Assembly (NCBI RefSeq): GCF_001639105.2
Contig: NZ_CP028903.1
Location: 169,057-217,827, forward strand
Length of the DNA: 48,771 bases
Source of the DNA: Azospirillum humicireducens
GTDB taxonomy: Bacteria > Pseudomonadota > Alphaproteobacteria > Azospirillales > Azospirillaceae
Direction: 5' to 3'
In this document: positions 1 to 8,270 of the stretch, piece by piece
Position numbering within the stretch: position 1 is the first letter of the stretch
Layout of the letters: each line of letters begins with the position of its first letter
Made by a program: the position numbers and the translations under genes
Notes under the pieces: generated by a model
Seen by the model: only the letters and a program-made list of their open reading frames with translations
Told to the model about the DNA's origin: nothing
Databases searched by the model: none

Positions 1-363
1 GACCAGCCCCAGCAGCTCCTCCGCCCTTTCGCGCCGCTCCTTTGCCGGAACGCCGGCAAAGCGCAGGCCGAGCGCCACATTGTCGGCGACGCTGCTCCAA
101 GGCAGCAGCGTGTCCTTCTGGAACACCACGCCACGGTCGGCGCCGGGGTTGGCGACCGGCATACCGTCCAGCGTGATCGAACCCTCCGACAGCGGCAGGA
201 AGCCGGCGATGGCGTTCAGCAGCGTCGATTTCCCGCAGCCCGACGCCCCCAGCGCCACGACGATGCTGTTGGCGTCGATGTCGAACGACGCACGGTCCAG
301 CGCATGGACCACCCGGCCATCGCTGGCGGAGAAGAAGACGCTGGCGTTGCGGACCTGGAGCAT
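1..363 (-). CDS. tauB: Taurine ABC transporter ATP-binding protein, truncated by window edge
   Basis: This is the N-terminal 121 codons of an ABC ATPase read on the minus strand; the gene runs off the left edge of the window. It starts at ATG 363 with [10 protein letters not shown] Walker A motif GASGCGKST lies at about residues 39-47 and a Q-loop region [12 protein letters not shown] at about 81-92. The Q-loop followed by LPW is typical of the TauB/SsuB/NrtD branch. It follows tauA on the same strand after 55 bp, so it should energise uptake with that binding protein. The signature motif and Walker B lie outside the window. The assignment to taurine rests on the neighbour; another sulfonate is possible. 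Confidence 0.85.
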   Translation of the reverse strand, partial: MLQVRNASVFFSASDGRVVHALDRASFDIDANSIVVALGASGCGKSTLLNAIAGFLPLSEGSITLDGMPVANPGADRGVVFQKDTLLPWSSVADNVALGLRFAGVPAKERRERAEELLGLV

Positions 364-393
364 GGGCACTCTCCTGTCGGCGGCCGGATCGAC

Positions 394-423
394 GGCCGAA
401 CAATCAACGGCCGAACAATCAAC
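394..423. repeat. Two-copy tandem 15-bp repeat between tauA and tauB
   Basis: The 15-mer GGCCGAACAATCAAC occurs twice back to back (394-408 and 409-423). The right-hand copy overlaps the tauA stop codon (TGA, complement of 419-421). It is probably a slippage duplication in the tauA-tauB spacer; no function is evident. Confidence 0.7.
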
Positions 424-1435
424 GGATGTCCTTGACGTACTCCGCGGTGACGAAGCTGCCGTAGCTGGGCAGCACGGTGGAGATCTTCTTCTGCTCCTTC
501 AGGAACTCCGCCGTGTCCTTCAGGATTTTGGCGGCACCGGCTGATTCCCCGCCGGCCAGCCAGGCGGTGGAGGCCTGCACCTCCGCCGGGACCAGAGACA
601 GGTTGGTCAGCGCCGAGGCATGATCGGACGGGGTGCCGCCCAGAAGCTTCGCCAGCGTCTTCGTATTCTCCGAGTCCGGACCCCAGGCCGCCTTGTCGTT
701 ACGGAAAGAGGCGCTGTAGCGCTCGATGGTGCCGGCGAAGTTCTTCAGGAAGGCGGGATTGTCCTTGGCGAAGGCGGCGGTGGCCACCCAGGCGGTGAAG
801 GTGGGGGCGCCGCGGTCGGCCACCTCGCGCGAGGTCAGCAGCACCTTGCCGGTCTTCTTCAGCTCGGTCAGGGCGGGGTCCCAGACGAAGGCGCCGTCCA
901 GGTCGCCGCGGTTCCAGGCGGCGACGATGTCCGGCTGCGGGATGGCGAAGACCTGGGCGTCACGCTCCGTCAGCTTCTCCTGCTTCAGGACGGCGAGCAG
1001 TTGGTAATGGTCGGTGGAGACCGGAGCTGCGGCCAGCTTCTTGCCCTTCAGGTCCGACGGCTTCTCGATGCCGGACCCGTTGCGCACCACCAGGGCCTCG
1101 TCGGTGCCGGAGATGGTCGCAAGGTGGAAGGCCTTCACGTCCAGCCCGCGGCTGACCGCGGCGGCGAAGGGGCTGGAGCCGACATAGCCGACCTGCACGT
1201 CGCCCGAGGCGATGGCGGCGAAGATCTCCGCGCCCGAATTGAACTTGCGGAAATCGATCTCCGTGCCGGTCGCCTTGGCGAAATCGCCATTGGCGATGGC
1301 GACCGAGGAGGGCAGCGCGTCGGTCTGATAGCCGACCACGACCTTGCCGGACGCCGCTTCGGCGGTGAGGGGAGCGGCAAAGGGAGCGATGGTCGCCAGG
1401 GCGGCATAGAGGAAGGAAGGCAGAATGGGCTTCAT
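419..1435 (-). CDS. tauA: Taurine-type ABC transporter periplasmic substrate-binding protein
   Basis: A 338-residue binding protein with a Sec signal peptide (MKPILPSFL... ending near TAEAA). The mature protein begins with [19 protein letters not shown] and continues with [20 protein letters not shown] and VGSSPFA. These match the TauA pattern as I remember it from E. coli (VAYQT..., FDSGASIV.ALASGDVQIG, GSSPLA). The segment [18 protein letters not shown] is also TauA-like. I chose ATG 1435 because a GGGGA Shine-Dalgarno lies 8 nt upstream; the in-frame GTG at 1453 would put that element inside the gene. It delivers taurine or a related sulfonate to the membrane complex whose ATPase is the next gene. 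The upstream gap is AT-rich and carries palindromes, consistent with regulated expression. Confidence 0.9.
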   Translation of the reverse strand: MKPILPSFLYAALATIAPFAAPLTAEAASGKVVVGYQTDALPSSVAIANGDFAKATGTEIDFRKFNSGAEIFAAIASGDVQVGYVGSSPFAAAVSRGLDVKAFHLATISGTDEALVVRNGSGIEKPSDLKGKKLAAAPVSTDHYQLLAVLKQEKLTERDAQVFAIPQPDIVAAWNRGDLDGAFVWDPALTELKKTGKVLLTSREVADRGAPTFTAWVATAAFAKDNPAFLKNFAGTIERYSASFRNDKAAWGPDSENTKTLAKLLGGTPSDHASALTNLSLVPAEVQASTAWLAGGESAGAAKILKDTAEFLKEQKKISTVLPSYGSFVTAEYVKDIR

Positions 1436-1837
1436 CGTCGCGTTCCCCGTCACGGTGTGAATGCCGGCATGCGAGCGCCGGAAATTCGAATGTCCGGAAA
1501 CTCTAAAGCGACGCCCGCGCCGTTGTCACCATAAAATCTATCTTCCTATGGGGAAATAGTGTTATAAAACATTTTATCCGTGTTAAACTATGCGGCCATG
1601 GCGTTGCTGGGCGCTATGTCGGCCCGGATTCCCCGACCTTGAGCGGACCGAGGGCGGTACCGGTTCCGCCAAAAACACCGCGCCATACAAAGCTGGCTCT
1701 TGACCTTGCCGATTTTTCCTACTTTCCTATAGATAATTAAGAAATTGAGCGACTTTCCCTTGTGATATGCCTTTGCAGCCGTTCGGAAGCGCCACGGCCC
1801 TCACCACTTGACCCACCACCTGACAAGGAGATGTGCC
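1436..1837. promoter_or_regulatory. Divergent AT-rich promoter region between tauA and the region-B operon
   Basis: About 400 bp separate tauA (minus) from the small gene at 1838 (plus). I see no convincing gene or RNA in it. It is markedly AT-rich against the GC-rich background at 1525-1600 and 1705-1745. Notable elements are a 6-2-6 palindrome at 1564-1577, ATAAAAT (1531-1537) mirrored by ATTTTAT (1571-1577), and repeated TTCCTA motifs at 1543, 1716 and 1724. TTCCTA also forms the arms of the inverted repeat at 10254-10274 in front of the next sulfonate operon. A common LysR-type sulfur regulator is plausible but not shown. Confidence 0.5.
1564..1577. promoter_or_regulatory. Perfect 6-2-6 palindrome upstream of tauA
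   Basis: ATAAAA-CA-TTTTAT is a perfect dyad in an AT-rich island about 130 bp upstream of the tauA start. It may be an operator or simply promoter-like AT-rich DNA. Confidence 0.35.
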
Positions 1838-2062
1838 ATGAAGGGTTTCGATGATTTCGACAGGATGGTGATGGCGTCGCTCTGCCCCTCCGGCGCGCTC
1901 GTGCTGCCGCTTCTGCCGCCCGATGGGCCGGCGGCCGACCCGGCGGCCGGGGTGAGCGACGATGGCGTCCTCGACAATGGTCATGAGGACGATGGCCTGC
2001 TTCCCCTCGGTCTCGGCATCGTCTCGGCCATTCTCCTGGCTTCGTTGGCGGCGCTGGCCTGA
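1838..2062 (+). CDS. Small hypothetical protein with C-terminal hydrophobic segment
   Basis: A 74-residue product that I do not recognise. It starts at ATG 1838 behind a strong AAGGAG at about 1825-1830. An in-frame ATG at 1808 lies upstream of that ribosome-binding site and is less likely. The N-terminus reads MKGFDDFDRMVMASLCPSG. It is followed by a Pro/Ala/Asp-rich linker (residues about 25-52) and a single hydrophobic stretch near the C-terminus (LGLGIVSAILLASLAALA), suggesting a small tail-anchored membrane protein. It opens the region-B operon, 43 bp ahead of the CoA ligase gene. Codon use is GC-rich like its neighbours. It could be a membrane accessory peptide or a precursor peptide; nothing shows which. 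Confidence 0.55.
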   Translation: MKGFDDFDRMVMASLCPSGALVLPLLPPDGPAADPAAGVSDDGVLDNGHEDDGLLPLGLGIVSAILLASLAALA

Positions 2063-2105
2063 TCCGGCCGCCTGCCGCTCATACACTCTCGAAGGATAAG
2101 AAAAA

Positions 2106-3440
2106 GTGGCGGTTCAGGACCATGACGCATACTGGCACCCCGGTCTGGAAACCCAGAGCCGCACCGACTGGCGGCAACTGCAGCTGGACCTGCTGAAGGA
2201 CCATCTGCGGCATGCTTACGAAGGTTCCCCCTACTACCGCGCCGCCTTCGATGCGCAGGGGGTGTCGCCGACCGACCTGCGCACGCTGGATGACCTGCGG
2301 CGTTTCCCCTTCCTGGATAAGGCGACCATCCGCGACCGGCAGGTCGCGGTGCCGCCCTTCGGCGATCTGGTCGCCGTTCCGGAACGGGAGATCGTCTACA
2401 TCTCCGCCTCCAGCGGGTCGACCGGGGTGCCGACAGCCTCCCCCTTCACCGCCAAGGATTTCGAGGAGTGGATCGACTATGAGGCGCGGCAGTTCTGGTC
2501 GAGCGGCCTGCGCCCGGCCGACCGCTACGCCCATGCGCTGAACTTCTCGCTGTTCGTCGGCGGCCCCTGCGTGCTGGGTGCGCAGAAGCTGGGAGCGCTC
2601 AGCATCCATGCCGGAACCCTGCCGTCGGAACGGCTGCTGGCGGTGTTGGACCAGTTCAAGGCGACGGCGCTGTGGACGACGCCATCCTATGCCTGGCACC
2701 TGGGTGAGACCGCCCAGCGCGAAGGCATCGACCCGGCCCGCGACCTCGCCGTCCGCCGCCTGTTCGTGGCGGGCGAGCCCGGCGGCTCCATTCCCGAGAC
2801 GCGCGAGCGGATCGAGGCGCTGTGGGGTGCCGAAGTCTACGACTATTACGGCCTGTCCGACATCTTCGGCTCCTGCGCCGGCATGTGCGTGGAGAAGGAC
2901 GGGTTGCATTGGGCCGAAGACCATATCCTGGTCGAGGTGCTGAACCCCGAAACCCTCGAACCGGTGGCGGAGGGCGAGCGCGGCGAGCTGGTGCTGACCA
3001 CCCTGCGCAAGCGCGCCCGCCCGATCATCCGCTTCCGCACCGGCGACATCGTGTCGGTGACGACGGAACCCTGCCGCTGCGGCCGAACCTCCCTGCGGCT
3101 GAAGGGCGTGCATGGGCGGCTCGACGACATGCTGATCGTCAAGGGCGTCAACCTGTTCCCCGGCGATGTCGAGGCGGTGGTGCGCCAGGACCCGGCGCTG
3201 ACCGGCGAATACCGGCTGGTGCTGGACCGGGTCGAGCGACTGGATCGCCTGACGGTCGAGGCGGAACACACCCAGGGCTTCAACGGCGATCTGGAGGAGT
3301 TGCGGAGCCGGCTGCGCCGCCGATTGAAGGCCGCCACCGGTGTCGGGGCGGAGGTCGCCCTGCTCGCCCCCGGCACGCTGCCCCGCGCCGTCCACAAGGC
3401 CAAGCGAATCGACGACCGCCGCCAGCATGTGTGGTCGTGA
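2106..3440 (+). CDS. Phenylacetate-CoA ligase-like AMP-forming acyl-CoA ligase
   Basis: A 444-residue member of the ANL adenylate-forming family, closest in layout to PaaK. It has the P-loop SASSGSTGVPT at about residues 100-110, the adenylate-binding YYGLSD at 247-252, RTGD at 311-314 and the C-terminal hinge region GRLDDMLIVKGVNLFPGDVE. Two cysteines (CRCG, 323-326) sit after RTGD. The start is GTG 2106, with GAAGGA about 10 nt upstream. It would activate a carboxylic acid to its CoA thioester in the cytoplasm. The substrate is unknown. Co-location with a thiol dioxygenase and a rhodanese suggests a sulfur-containing acid rather than phenylacetate, since no paa genes are present. The family call is firm; the substrate is open. 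Confidence 0.85.
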   Translation: MAVQDHDAYWHPGLETQSRTDWRQLQLDLLKDHLRHAYEGSPYYRAAFDAQGVSPTDLRTLDDLRRFPFLDKATIRDRQVAVPPFGDLVAVPEREIVYISASSGSTGVPTASPFTAKDFEEWIDYEARQFWSSGLRPADRYAHALNFSLFVGGPCVLGAQKLGALSIHAGTLPSERLLAVLDQFKATALWTTPSYAWHLGETAQREGIDPARDLAVRRLFVAGEPGGSIPETRERIEALWGAEVYDYYGLSDIFGSCAGMCVEKDGLHWAEDHILVEVLNPETLEPVAEGERGELVLTTLRKRARPIIRFRTGDIVSVTTEPCRCGRTSLRLKGVHGRLDDMLIVKGVNLFPGDVEAVVRQDPALTGEYRLVLDRVERLDRLTVEAEHTQGFNGDLEELRSRLRRRLKAATGVGAEVALLAPGTLPRAVHKAKRIDDRRQHVWS

Positions 3441-3467
3441 CCCAATCCCCTGACGGAGCCCGCTCCC

Positions 3468-4088
3468 ATGCCGGACACCCATCTTCCCGCCACCGAACAG
3501 CCGCCCGATGACATTGCCCAGGCGGCGGCCGATCGCCTGTTCCTCAATGCCCGCACGCCGCAATCCTGGTCAGACCGGCCGGTCCCGGTGGAGACCCTGC
3601 ATCGCCTTTATGAACTGGTCCGGCTGGCGCCGACCGCCTTCAACGGCAGCCCGGCGCGCTTCGTCTTCCTGACGACGCCGGAGGCCAAGGACCGGCTGCG
3701 CCCGGCGCTGAGCCGCGGCAACCAGTCCAAGCTGACGGCCGGGGCCATCGCCATCGTCGCCTATGACCGCCGTTTCTTCGAGCATCTGCCGCTGCTGAGC
3801 CCGCATTACGACCCCTCGCCGATGTTCGTCGACGAACCGTCGCTGGCCGAAACCACGGCGTTCCGCAACGGGTCGCTGCAGGCCGGCTACCTGATCCTGG
3901 CGGCCCGGCTGCTGGGGCTGGATGCCGGACCGATGTCCGGTTTCGATGCAGAGGCGGTCGATGCGGAGTTCTTCGCCGACGGCCGCCTGCGCACGAACCT
4001 GCTGGTGGCGCTGGGCCATGCCGACGGACAGCCGTCGCGCCCGCGCGCCCCGCGGCTGGACGTGTCGAAGGCGGTGGTGATCCTTTGA
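3468..4088 (+). CDS. Nitroreductase-family FMN enzyme, RutE/HadB type
   Basis: A 206-residue flavoprotein of the malonic semialdehyde reductase RutE/HadB subgroup. The diagnostic opening LFLNARTPQSWSDRPVP, followed by LAPTAFNGSPARFVF and ALSRGNQSK, corresponds to the FMN-binding N-terminus of RutE relatives. GSLQAGYLILAARLLGLDAG is the usual second FMN/dimer region. It starts at ATG 3468, 27 nt after the ligase stop, with GGAG nearby. In RutE the reaction is NAD(P)H-dependent reduction of 3-oxopropanoate. No pyrimidine-degradation genes are here, so the enzyme probably reduces another small aldehyde or unsaturated product made in this operon. The substrate is inference. Confidence 0.8.
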   Translation: MPDTHLPATEQPPDDIAQAAADRLFLNARTPQSWSDRPVPVETLHRLYELVRLAPTAFNGSPARFVFLTTPEAKDRLRPALSRGNQSKLTAGAIAIVAYDRRFFEHLPLLSPHYDPSPMFVDEPSLAETTAFRNGSLQAGYLILAARLLGLDAGPMSGFDAEAVDAEFFADGRLRTNLLVALGHADGQPSRPRAPRLDVSKAVVIL

Positions 4089-4148
4089 GCCCAACGCCGT
4101 AGCGGCCGCCCGGACGAACGAACCGGCCGGCCGAACCGGAGACCAACC

Positions 4149-5201
4149 ATGAGCGTGAACGACACGGCCGCCGCCCTGCCGGCGGTCAACGGCGCAGCTT
4201 TGCCGGGTGGCGGCTCCCTGCCATCCGGCCTCCCGCTGCGCTTTTCCGCCGCCGCCCTGCTGTGGTTCCTTGCTGCCGGGGTGACCGCCCTGTGGCCCGA
4301 TGCCGCCGATGCGGAGCCGTGGGAACGGACCGGCGAGTTCGCCAGCCTGCTGGTGGTCGCCGCCGGGCTGCTGGCGCTGATCGCCCCACTGACCGTGGTC
4401 ATCCGCCCGGCGGCGCGCAGCCGGCTGGCATCCGCCATCGCGGGCCTGTCGGCGTCCGTGCCCTGGCTGATCGCCCTGGCGCTGGGCATCACCGGCTGGC
4501 AGATGCTGACCGCCAAGCTCAACCTGCTGCCGCGCCCCTTCTTCGTGCCGCCCCAGGCGCTGCTGGAGGTCTATCTCGACGACTGGCCGCGGCTGCTCGA
4601 CTGCTTCGCCGCCTCGCTGAAGCTGCTGGTCACCGGTTTTGCCGTGGGTTCGGTGCTGGGCGTGGTGACGGGGGTCGCCATCGGCTGGTCGCGCGCGGTC
4701 GGCTACTGGGTCCATCCCGTGCTGAGGCTGATCGGCCCGCTGCCGGCGACCGCCTGGCTGCCCATCGCCTTCTTCGCCTTCCCGACCAGCTGGAGCGCAA
4801 GCGTCTTCCTGATCGCGCTCGCCAGCGGCGTGCCGGTGACCGTCCTCACATGGTCCGGCGTGGCCGGGGTCAACAGCGCCTATTACGACATCGCCCGCAC
4901 GCTGGGCGCGTCGCAACGCTTCCTGGTGCTGAAGGTCGCCGTCCCGGCGGCGATGCCGCATGTCTTCGTCGGCCTGTTCATGGGGCTCGGCGCCTCCTTC
5001 GCCGTTCTGGTGGTGGCGGAGATGCTGGGCGTGAAGTCCGGCGTCGGCTGGTACTTGCAATGGGCCCAGGGCTGGGCCGCCTACGGCAACATGTACGCGG
5101 CCCTGCTGGTGATGGCGCTGGTCTGCTCCGGTCTGGTGGCGCTGCTGTTCCGCGTCCGCGACCGCCTGCTCGCCTGGCAGAAGGGAATGGTGAAATGGTA
5201 G
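4149..5201 (+). CDS. ABC transporter permease, TauC/SsuC family
   Basis: A 350-residue inner-membrane permease. The core domain (from about residue 95) carries the binding-protein-dependent EAA-type loop DIARTLGASQRFLVLKVAVP, which contacts the ATPase. It is longer than typical TauC/SsuC proteins (about 260-300). The extra N-terminus adds two hydrophobic segments (about residues 25-45 and 60-82), as in some nitrate/taurine permeases. The start ATG 4149 lies 60 nt after the nitroreductase stop. The stop overlaps the start of the ATPase gene, so the two are translationally coupled. The likely partner binding protein is the one encoded at 8271-9260 in the same operon. Confidence 0.85.
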   Translation: MSVNDTAAALPAVNGAALPGGGSLPSGLPLRFSAAALLWFLAAGVTALWPDAADAEPWERTGEFASLLVVAAGLLALIAPLTVVIRPAARSRLASAIAGLSASVPWLIALALGITGWQMLTAKLNLLPRPFFVPPQALLEVYLDDWPRLLDCFAASLKLLVTGFAVGSVLGVVTGVAIGWSRAVGYWVHPVLRLIGPLPATAWLPIAFFAFPTSWSASVFLIALASGVPVTVLTWSGVAGVNSAYYDIARTLGASQRFLVLKVAVPAAMPHVFVGLFMGLGASFAVLVVAEMLGVKSGVGWYLQWAQGWAAYGNMYAALLVMALVCSGLVALLFRVRDRLLAWQKGMVKW

Positions 5202-5989
5202 CGCTGGAAAACACCGACACCGCCGGCCGGTCCGCGGGCATGACCATCGACGTGCAGGCGGTCAGCCACAGCTTCGAACTGCAAGGCGCTCCGCTTCCGG
5301 TGCTGGACGGGGTGGAGCTTCGGGTCGAGCCGGGGGAACTGGTCGCCCTGCTGGGGCCGAGCGGCTGCGGCAAATCCACCCTGCTGCGGCTGGTCGCCGG
5401 GCTCGAACCGCCCAGCCAGGGCCGCATCCTGGCCGATGGCCATCCGATCACCGGTCCCGACCCGTCGCGCGTCGTCGTGTTCCAGGATCCGACGCTCTAT
5501 CCCTGGCGCACCGTGCGCGACAACGTCGCCCTTGGGCTGGAGGCGCGCGGCCTGCTGCGCTCCCAGGGCCATCGGGTGGAGAAAGCGCTGTCGCTCGTCG
5601 GGCTGACCGGCTTCGAGAAGGCCTATCCGCACCAGTTGTCGGGCGGCATGGCCCAACGGGCGGCGCTGGCCCGCGCGCTGGTCAACGACCCGCGCCTGCT
5701 GATCCTCGACGAGCCGTTGGGCAAGCTGGACAGCCTGACCCGGCTCGCCATGCAGAGCGAACTGGTCGATCTGTGGCGCAGCACCGGCTTCACCGGCCTT
5801 CTGGTGACCCACGACATCGAGGAGGCGCTGTTCATGGCGACCCGCGTCATCGTGTTCAGCGGCCGCCCTGCCCGCATCAAGGCCGACCTGCCCGTCGACC
5901 GCCCCTATCCCCGCCACCGCGGGGATCCCGTTCTGACCGAGCTTCGCCACCGCATTCTCGAACTGCTCGGCCTTGCCGAGACCTGGTGA
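5195..5989 (+). CDS. ABC transporter ATP-binding protein, SsuB/TauB family
   Basis: A 264-residue ABC ATPase. It has Walker A GPSGCGKST at about residues 54-62, Q-loop VVFQDPTLYPW, signature LSGGMAQR, Walker B LLILDEP and switch histidine VTHDIEEA. The chosen start, ATG 5195, overlaps the last codons of the permease (stop at 5201); the same frame stays open far upstream but is antiparallel noise over the permease. A second in-frame ATG lies 15 codons in (MTIDVQAVSHSF), where family homology begins, so translation could start there. It energises the importer of region B. Confidence 0.9.
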   Translation: MVALENTDTAGRSAGMTIDVQAVSHSFELQGAPLPVLDGVELRVEPGELVALLGPSGCGKSTLLRLVAGLEPPSQGRILADGHPITGPDPSRVVVFQDPTLYPWRTVRDNVALGLEARGLLRSQGHRVEKALSLVGLTGFEKAYPHQLSGGMAQRAALARALVNDPRLLILDEPLGKLDSLTRLAMQSELVDLWRSTGFTGLLVTHDIEEALFMATRVIVFSGRPARIKADLPVDRPYPRHRGDPVLTELRHRILELLGLAETW

Positions 5990-6001
5990 GGACGACCGAC
6001 C

Positions 6002-6640
6002 ATGCCCGACAGCAAAACGCCCGATACAGCCACCCCCAACCTGGCCCGTCTGCGCGGCTTCATCGCCGACTTCACCCGATTGGTGGAGCGGCACGGCGAC
6101 GACGAAGCCGCGGTGCTGGACGCCGGCCGCGTCCTGCTGGCCGATCTGATCGCGACCGACGACTGGCTGCCCGACGCCTATGCCCGGCCCGATCCAGTGC
6201 ATTACCGGCAATATCTGCTGCATTGCGACCCGTACGAACGCTTCTCCGTCGTCAGCTTCGTCTGGGGACCGGGACAGCGGACGCCGATCCACGACCACAC
6301 CGTCTGGGGACTCGTCGGCATCCTGCGCGGGGCGGAACGGTCGCAACGCTATGACCTCCAGCCCCAGGGCGGCCCGCCCATCGCACATATGTCCGAAATC
6401 CTGAAGGTCGGGTTGGTTGAGGCGGTCTCGCCCCGAATCGGCGACGTCCATGCCATCGCCAACGCGCTGCCGGACCGGCCGTCCATCAGCATCCACGTCT
6501 ATGGCGGCAACATCGGCGCCGTCCGGCGGTCGGTGTTCGACCCGCTGACCGGCCAGCGCAAGCCCTTCATCTCCGGCTACGCCAACAGCGCCCTGCCCAA
6601 CCTGTGGGACCGCTCGCAACCCGTCCCCCATGCCGCCTGA
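6002..6640 (+). CDS. Cysteine/3-mercaptopropionate-type thiol dioxygenase
   Basis: A 212-residue cupin of the cysteine dioxygenase superfamily. The ferrous-iron triad is visible as H97 and H99 (in TPIHDHTVWG) and H150 (GDVHAIAN). The Ser-His-Tyr hydrogen-bond triad is present as S163, H165 and Y167 (SISIHVYGG). The cysteine that forms the Cys-Tyr crosslink in mammalian cysteine dioxygenase is not evident after HDH, and the HDHTVWGL form resembles bacterial 3-mercaptopropionate dioxygenases. Family members oxidise a thiol to a sulfinate with O2. It starts 13 nt after the transporter ATPase and precedes the rhodanese gene by 14 nt, so it probably acts on the imported compound. Whether cysteine, 3-mercaptopropionate or another thiol is used cannot be read from sequence. 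Confidence 0.85.
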   Translation: MPDSKTPDTATPNLARLRGFIADFTRLVERHGDDEAAVLDAGRVLLADLIATDDWLPDAYARPDPVHYRQYLLHCDPYERFSVVSFVWGPGQRTPIHDHTVWGLVGILRGAERSQRYDLQPQGGPPIAHMSEILKVGLVEAVSPRIGDVHAIANALPDRPSISIHVYGGNIGAVRRSVFDPLTGQRKPFISGYANSALPNLWDRSQPVPHAA

Positions 6641-6654
6641 GGATCCGAAGCATC

Positions 6655-8259
6655 ATGACCGCAGCCGCACCGCTCGCCACCCGCAAGCCCGCCGACATCC
6701 GCCGCGCCTGGATCGAGCGCGACGAGGTCGCCCTGCTCGACGCGCGGGAGGAAGGCCCCTATTCGCTGGCCCACCCGCTGTTCGCCGTCTCCATCCCGCT
6801 CAGCCGGGTCGAGTTGCTCGCCTACGGCCTGCTGCCGCGGCGCGACGTGCCGATCACCGTCTATGACAATGGCGAAGGCTATGCCGAGCCGGCCGCCCGC
6901 CGGCTCCAGACATTGGGCTACCGCGACGTGACTTTGCTGGAAGGCGGACTGGCCGGCTGGATCGCCGCCGGCTTCGAGGTCTACCGGGACGTGAACGTGC
7001 CCAGCAAAGCGTTCGGCGAATGGGTCGAACACCATCGCCACACCCCCTCGCTGCCGGCGGCGGAGGTCAAGGCGCTGATCGACGCCAAGGCCGATCTGGT
7101 CATTCTGGACGCCCGCCGCTTCGAGGAATACCGCACCATGTCGATTCCCGGCGGTATCAGCGTGCCAGGGGCCGAACTGGTCAAGCGGGTCCACGACATC
7201 GCTCCCGATCCAGACACGCTGGTGGTGGTCAACTGCGCCGGCCGCACACGCTCGATCATCGGCACGCAGTCACTGGTCAATGCCGGCATTCCCAACCGCG
7301 TGGCCGCCTTGCGCAACGGCACCATCGGCTGGACTCTGGCCGGGCTGGCGCTCGACAGCGGGCGTGAGGGCCGCTTCCCCGAGATCTCGGCCGAGGGCGA
7401 CGCATGGGGCCGCCAGGCGGCGCGCGCGGTGGCCGACCGGGCCGGAGCCGGCCGGATCGATGCGAAGACGCTGGACCGCTTCCGCGGCGACGAACGCCGC
7501 ACGCTGCACCTGTTCGACGTGCGCACGCCGGAGGAGTATGAGGCGGGCCATCTGCCGGGCTTCCGCCATGCCGCCGGCGGCCAACTGGTCCAGGCGACCG
7601 ACGAGCATGTGGCGGTGCGCGGCGCCCGCATCGTGCTGGCCGACGATCCGGCCGGCGGCGGCGGTCCGCGCGCCGACATGACCGCCTCCTGGCTCGCCCA
7701 GCTTGGCTGGGAGGTGCATGTGCTGGAGGGTGACGTGTCGGCCCTGGGCAGCGAGAGCGGCCCCGACCGCCGCCGCCTGCCGCCGGAACCGGATGTGGAG
7801 GCCGAGACCGTCGCGCCGCGCGACCTGCTGGCCCTGCTGGAGAATGGCGAGGCGGCGGTGATCGACATCACCCGCAGCCCGCGCTACCGCGCCGGCCATA
7901 TTCCGGGAGCGTATTTCTCCACCCGCGCCCGGCTGGCCGGCATCATCGCGCTTCTGCCCAAGGGGGTCCGCCCGGTGCTGACCTGCGGCGACGGCACGCT
8001 GACCCGCTATGCCGTCGCCGACTTTCCCGCTGGCGAGCGTCCGCTTCTGCTGGCGGGCGGAACGAAGGGCTGGGTCGCTGCCGGCCTGCCGCTCAGCACC
8101 GACCTCGACCGGTTGGGCGGTGAACCCGACGACGTCTACAAGCGCCCCTACGAGGGCACCGACAACAGCGCCGCCGCCATGCAGGGCTACATCGACTGGG
8201 AGCTTGAACTGGTCGATCAGCTGAAGCGCGACGGCGCCCACAACTTCTTCGTCATCTGA
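6655..8259 (+). CDS. Four-domain rhodanese (sulfurtransferase) protein
   Basis: A 534-residue cytoplasmic protein built from four rhodanese modules: about 10-110, 130-235, 265-365 and 385-485. Only modules 2 and 4 keep an active-site cysteine (C194 in CAGRTRS, C444 in CGDGTLTR). Modules 1 and 3 have Asp where Cys is expected (D71 in YDNGEGYA; D330-D331 in LADDPAGG) and are probably structural or regulatory. The C-terminal tail includes YIDWELELVDQL and ends FFVI. Rhodaneses carry sulfane sulfur as a cysteine persulfide. ATG 6655 is chosen because it lies 14 nt after the dioxygenase stop and begins the conserved protein. Role in this operon: probably handling sulfane sulfur or persulfide alongside the thiol dioxygenase. 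Confidence 0.85.
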   Translation: MTAAAPLATRKPADIRRAWIERDEVALLDAREEGPYSLAHPLFAVSIPLSRVELLAYGLLPRRDVPITVYDNGEGYAEPAARRLQTLGYRDVTLLEGGLAGWIAAGFEVYRDVNVPSKAFGEWVEHHRHTPSLPAAEVKALIDAKADLVILDARRFEEYRTMSIPGGISVPGAELVKRVHDIAPDPDTLVVVNCAGRTRSIIGTQSLVNAGIPNRVAALRNGTIGWTLAGLALDSGREGRFPEISAEGDAWGRQAARAVADRAGAGRIDAKTLDRFRGDERRTLHLFDVRTPEEYEAGHLPGFRHAAGGQLVQATDEHVAVRGARIVLADDPAGGGGPRADMTASWLAQLGWEVHVLEGDVSALGSESGPDRRRLPPEPDVEAETVAPRDLLALLENGEAAVIDITRSPRYRAGHIPGAYFSTRARLAGIIALLPKGVRPVLTCGDGTLTRYAVADFPAGERPLLLAGGTKGWVAAGLPLSTDLDRLGGEPDDVYKRPYEGTDNSAAAMQGYIDWELELVDQLKRDGAHNFFVI

Positions 8260-8270
8260 TGGAGGCGACC

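Noticed and set aside
1693..1708. TGGCTC...TTGC resembling a -24/-12 promoter before the region-B operon
   Set aside because: The GG-to-GC spacing is one base too long and the -24 element is imperfect, which sigma-54 does not normally tolerate.
2079..3563. Long minus-strand frame opposite the CoA ligase
   Set aside because: The plus-strand frame contains all ANL-family motifs; the minus frame shows no recognisable domain.
4262..5194. N-terminal extension of the ATPase frame over the permease gene
   Set aside because: The extension is Arg/Gly-rich and overlaps a well-supported permease; family homology starts after ATG 5195.
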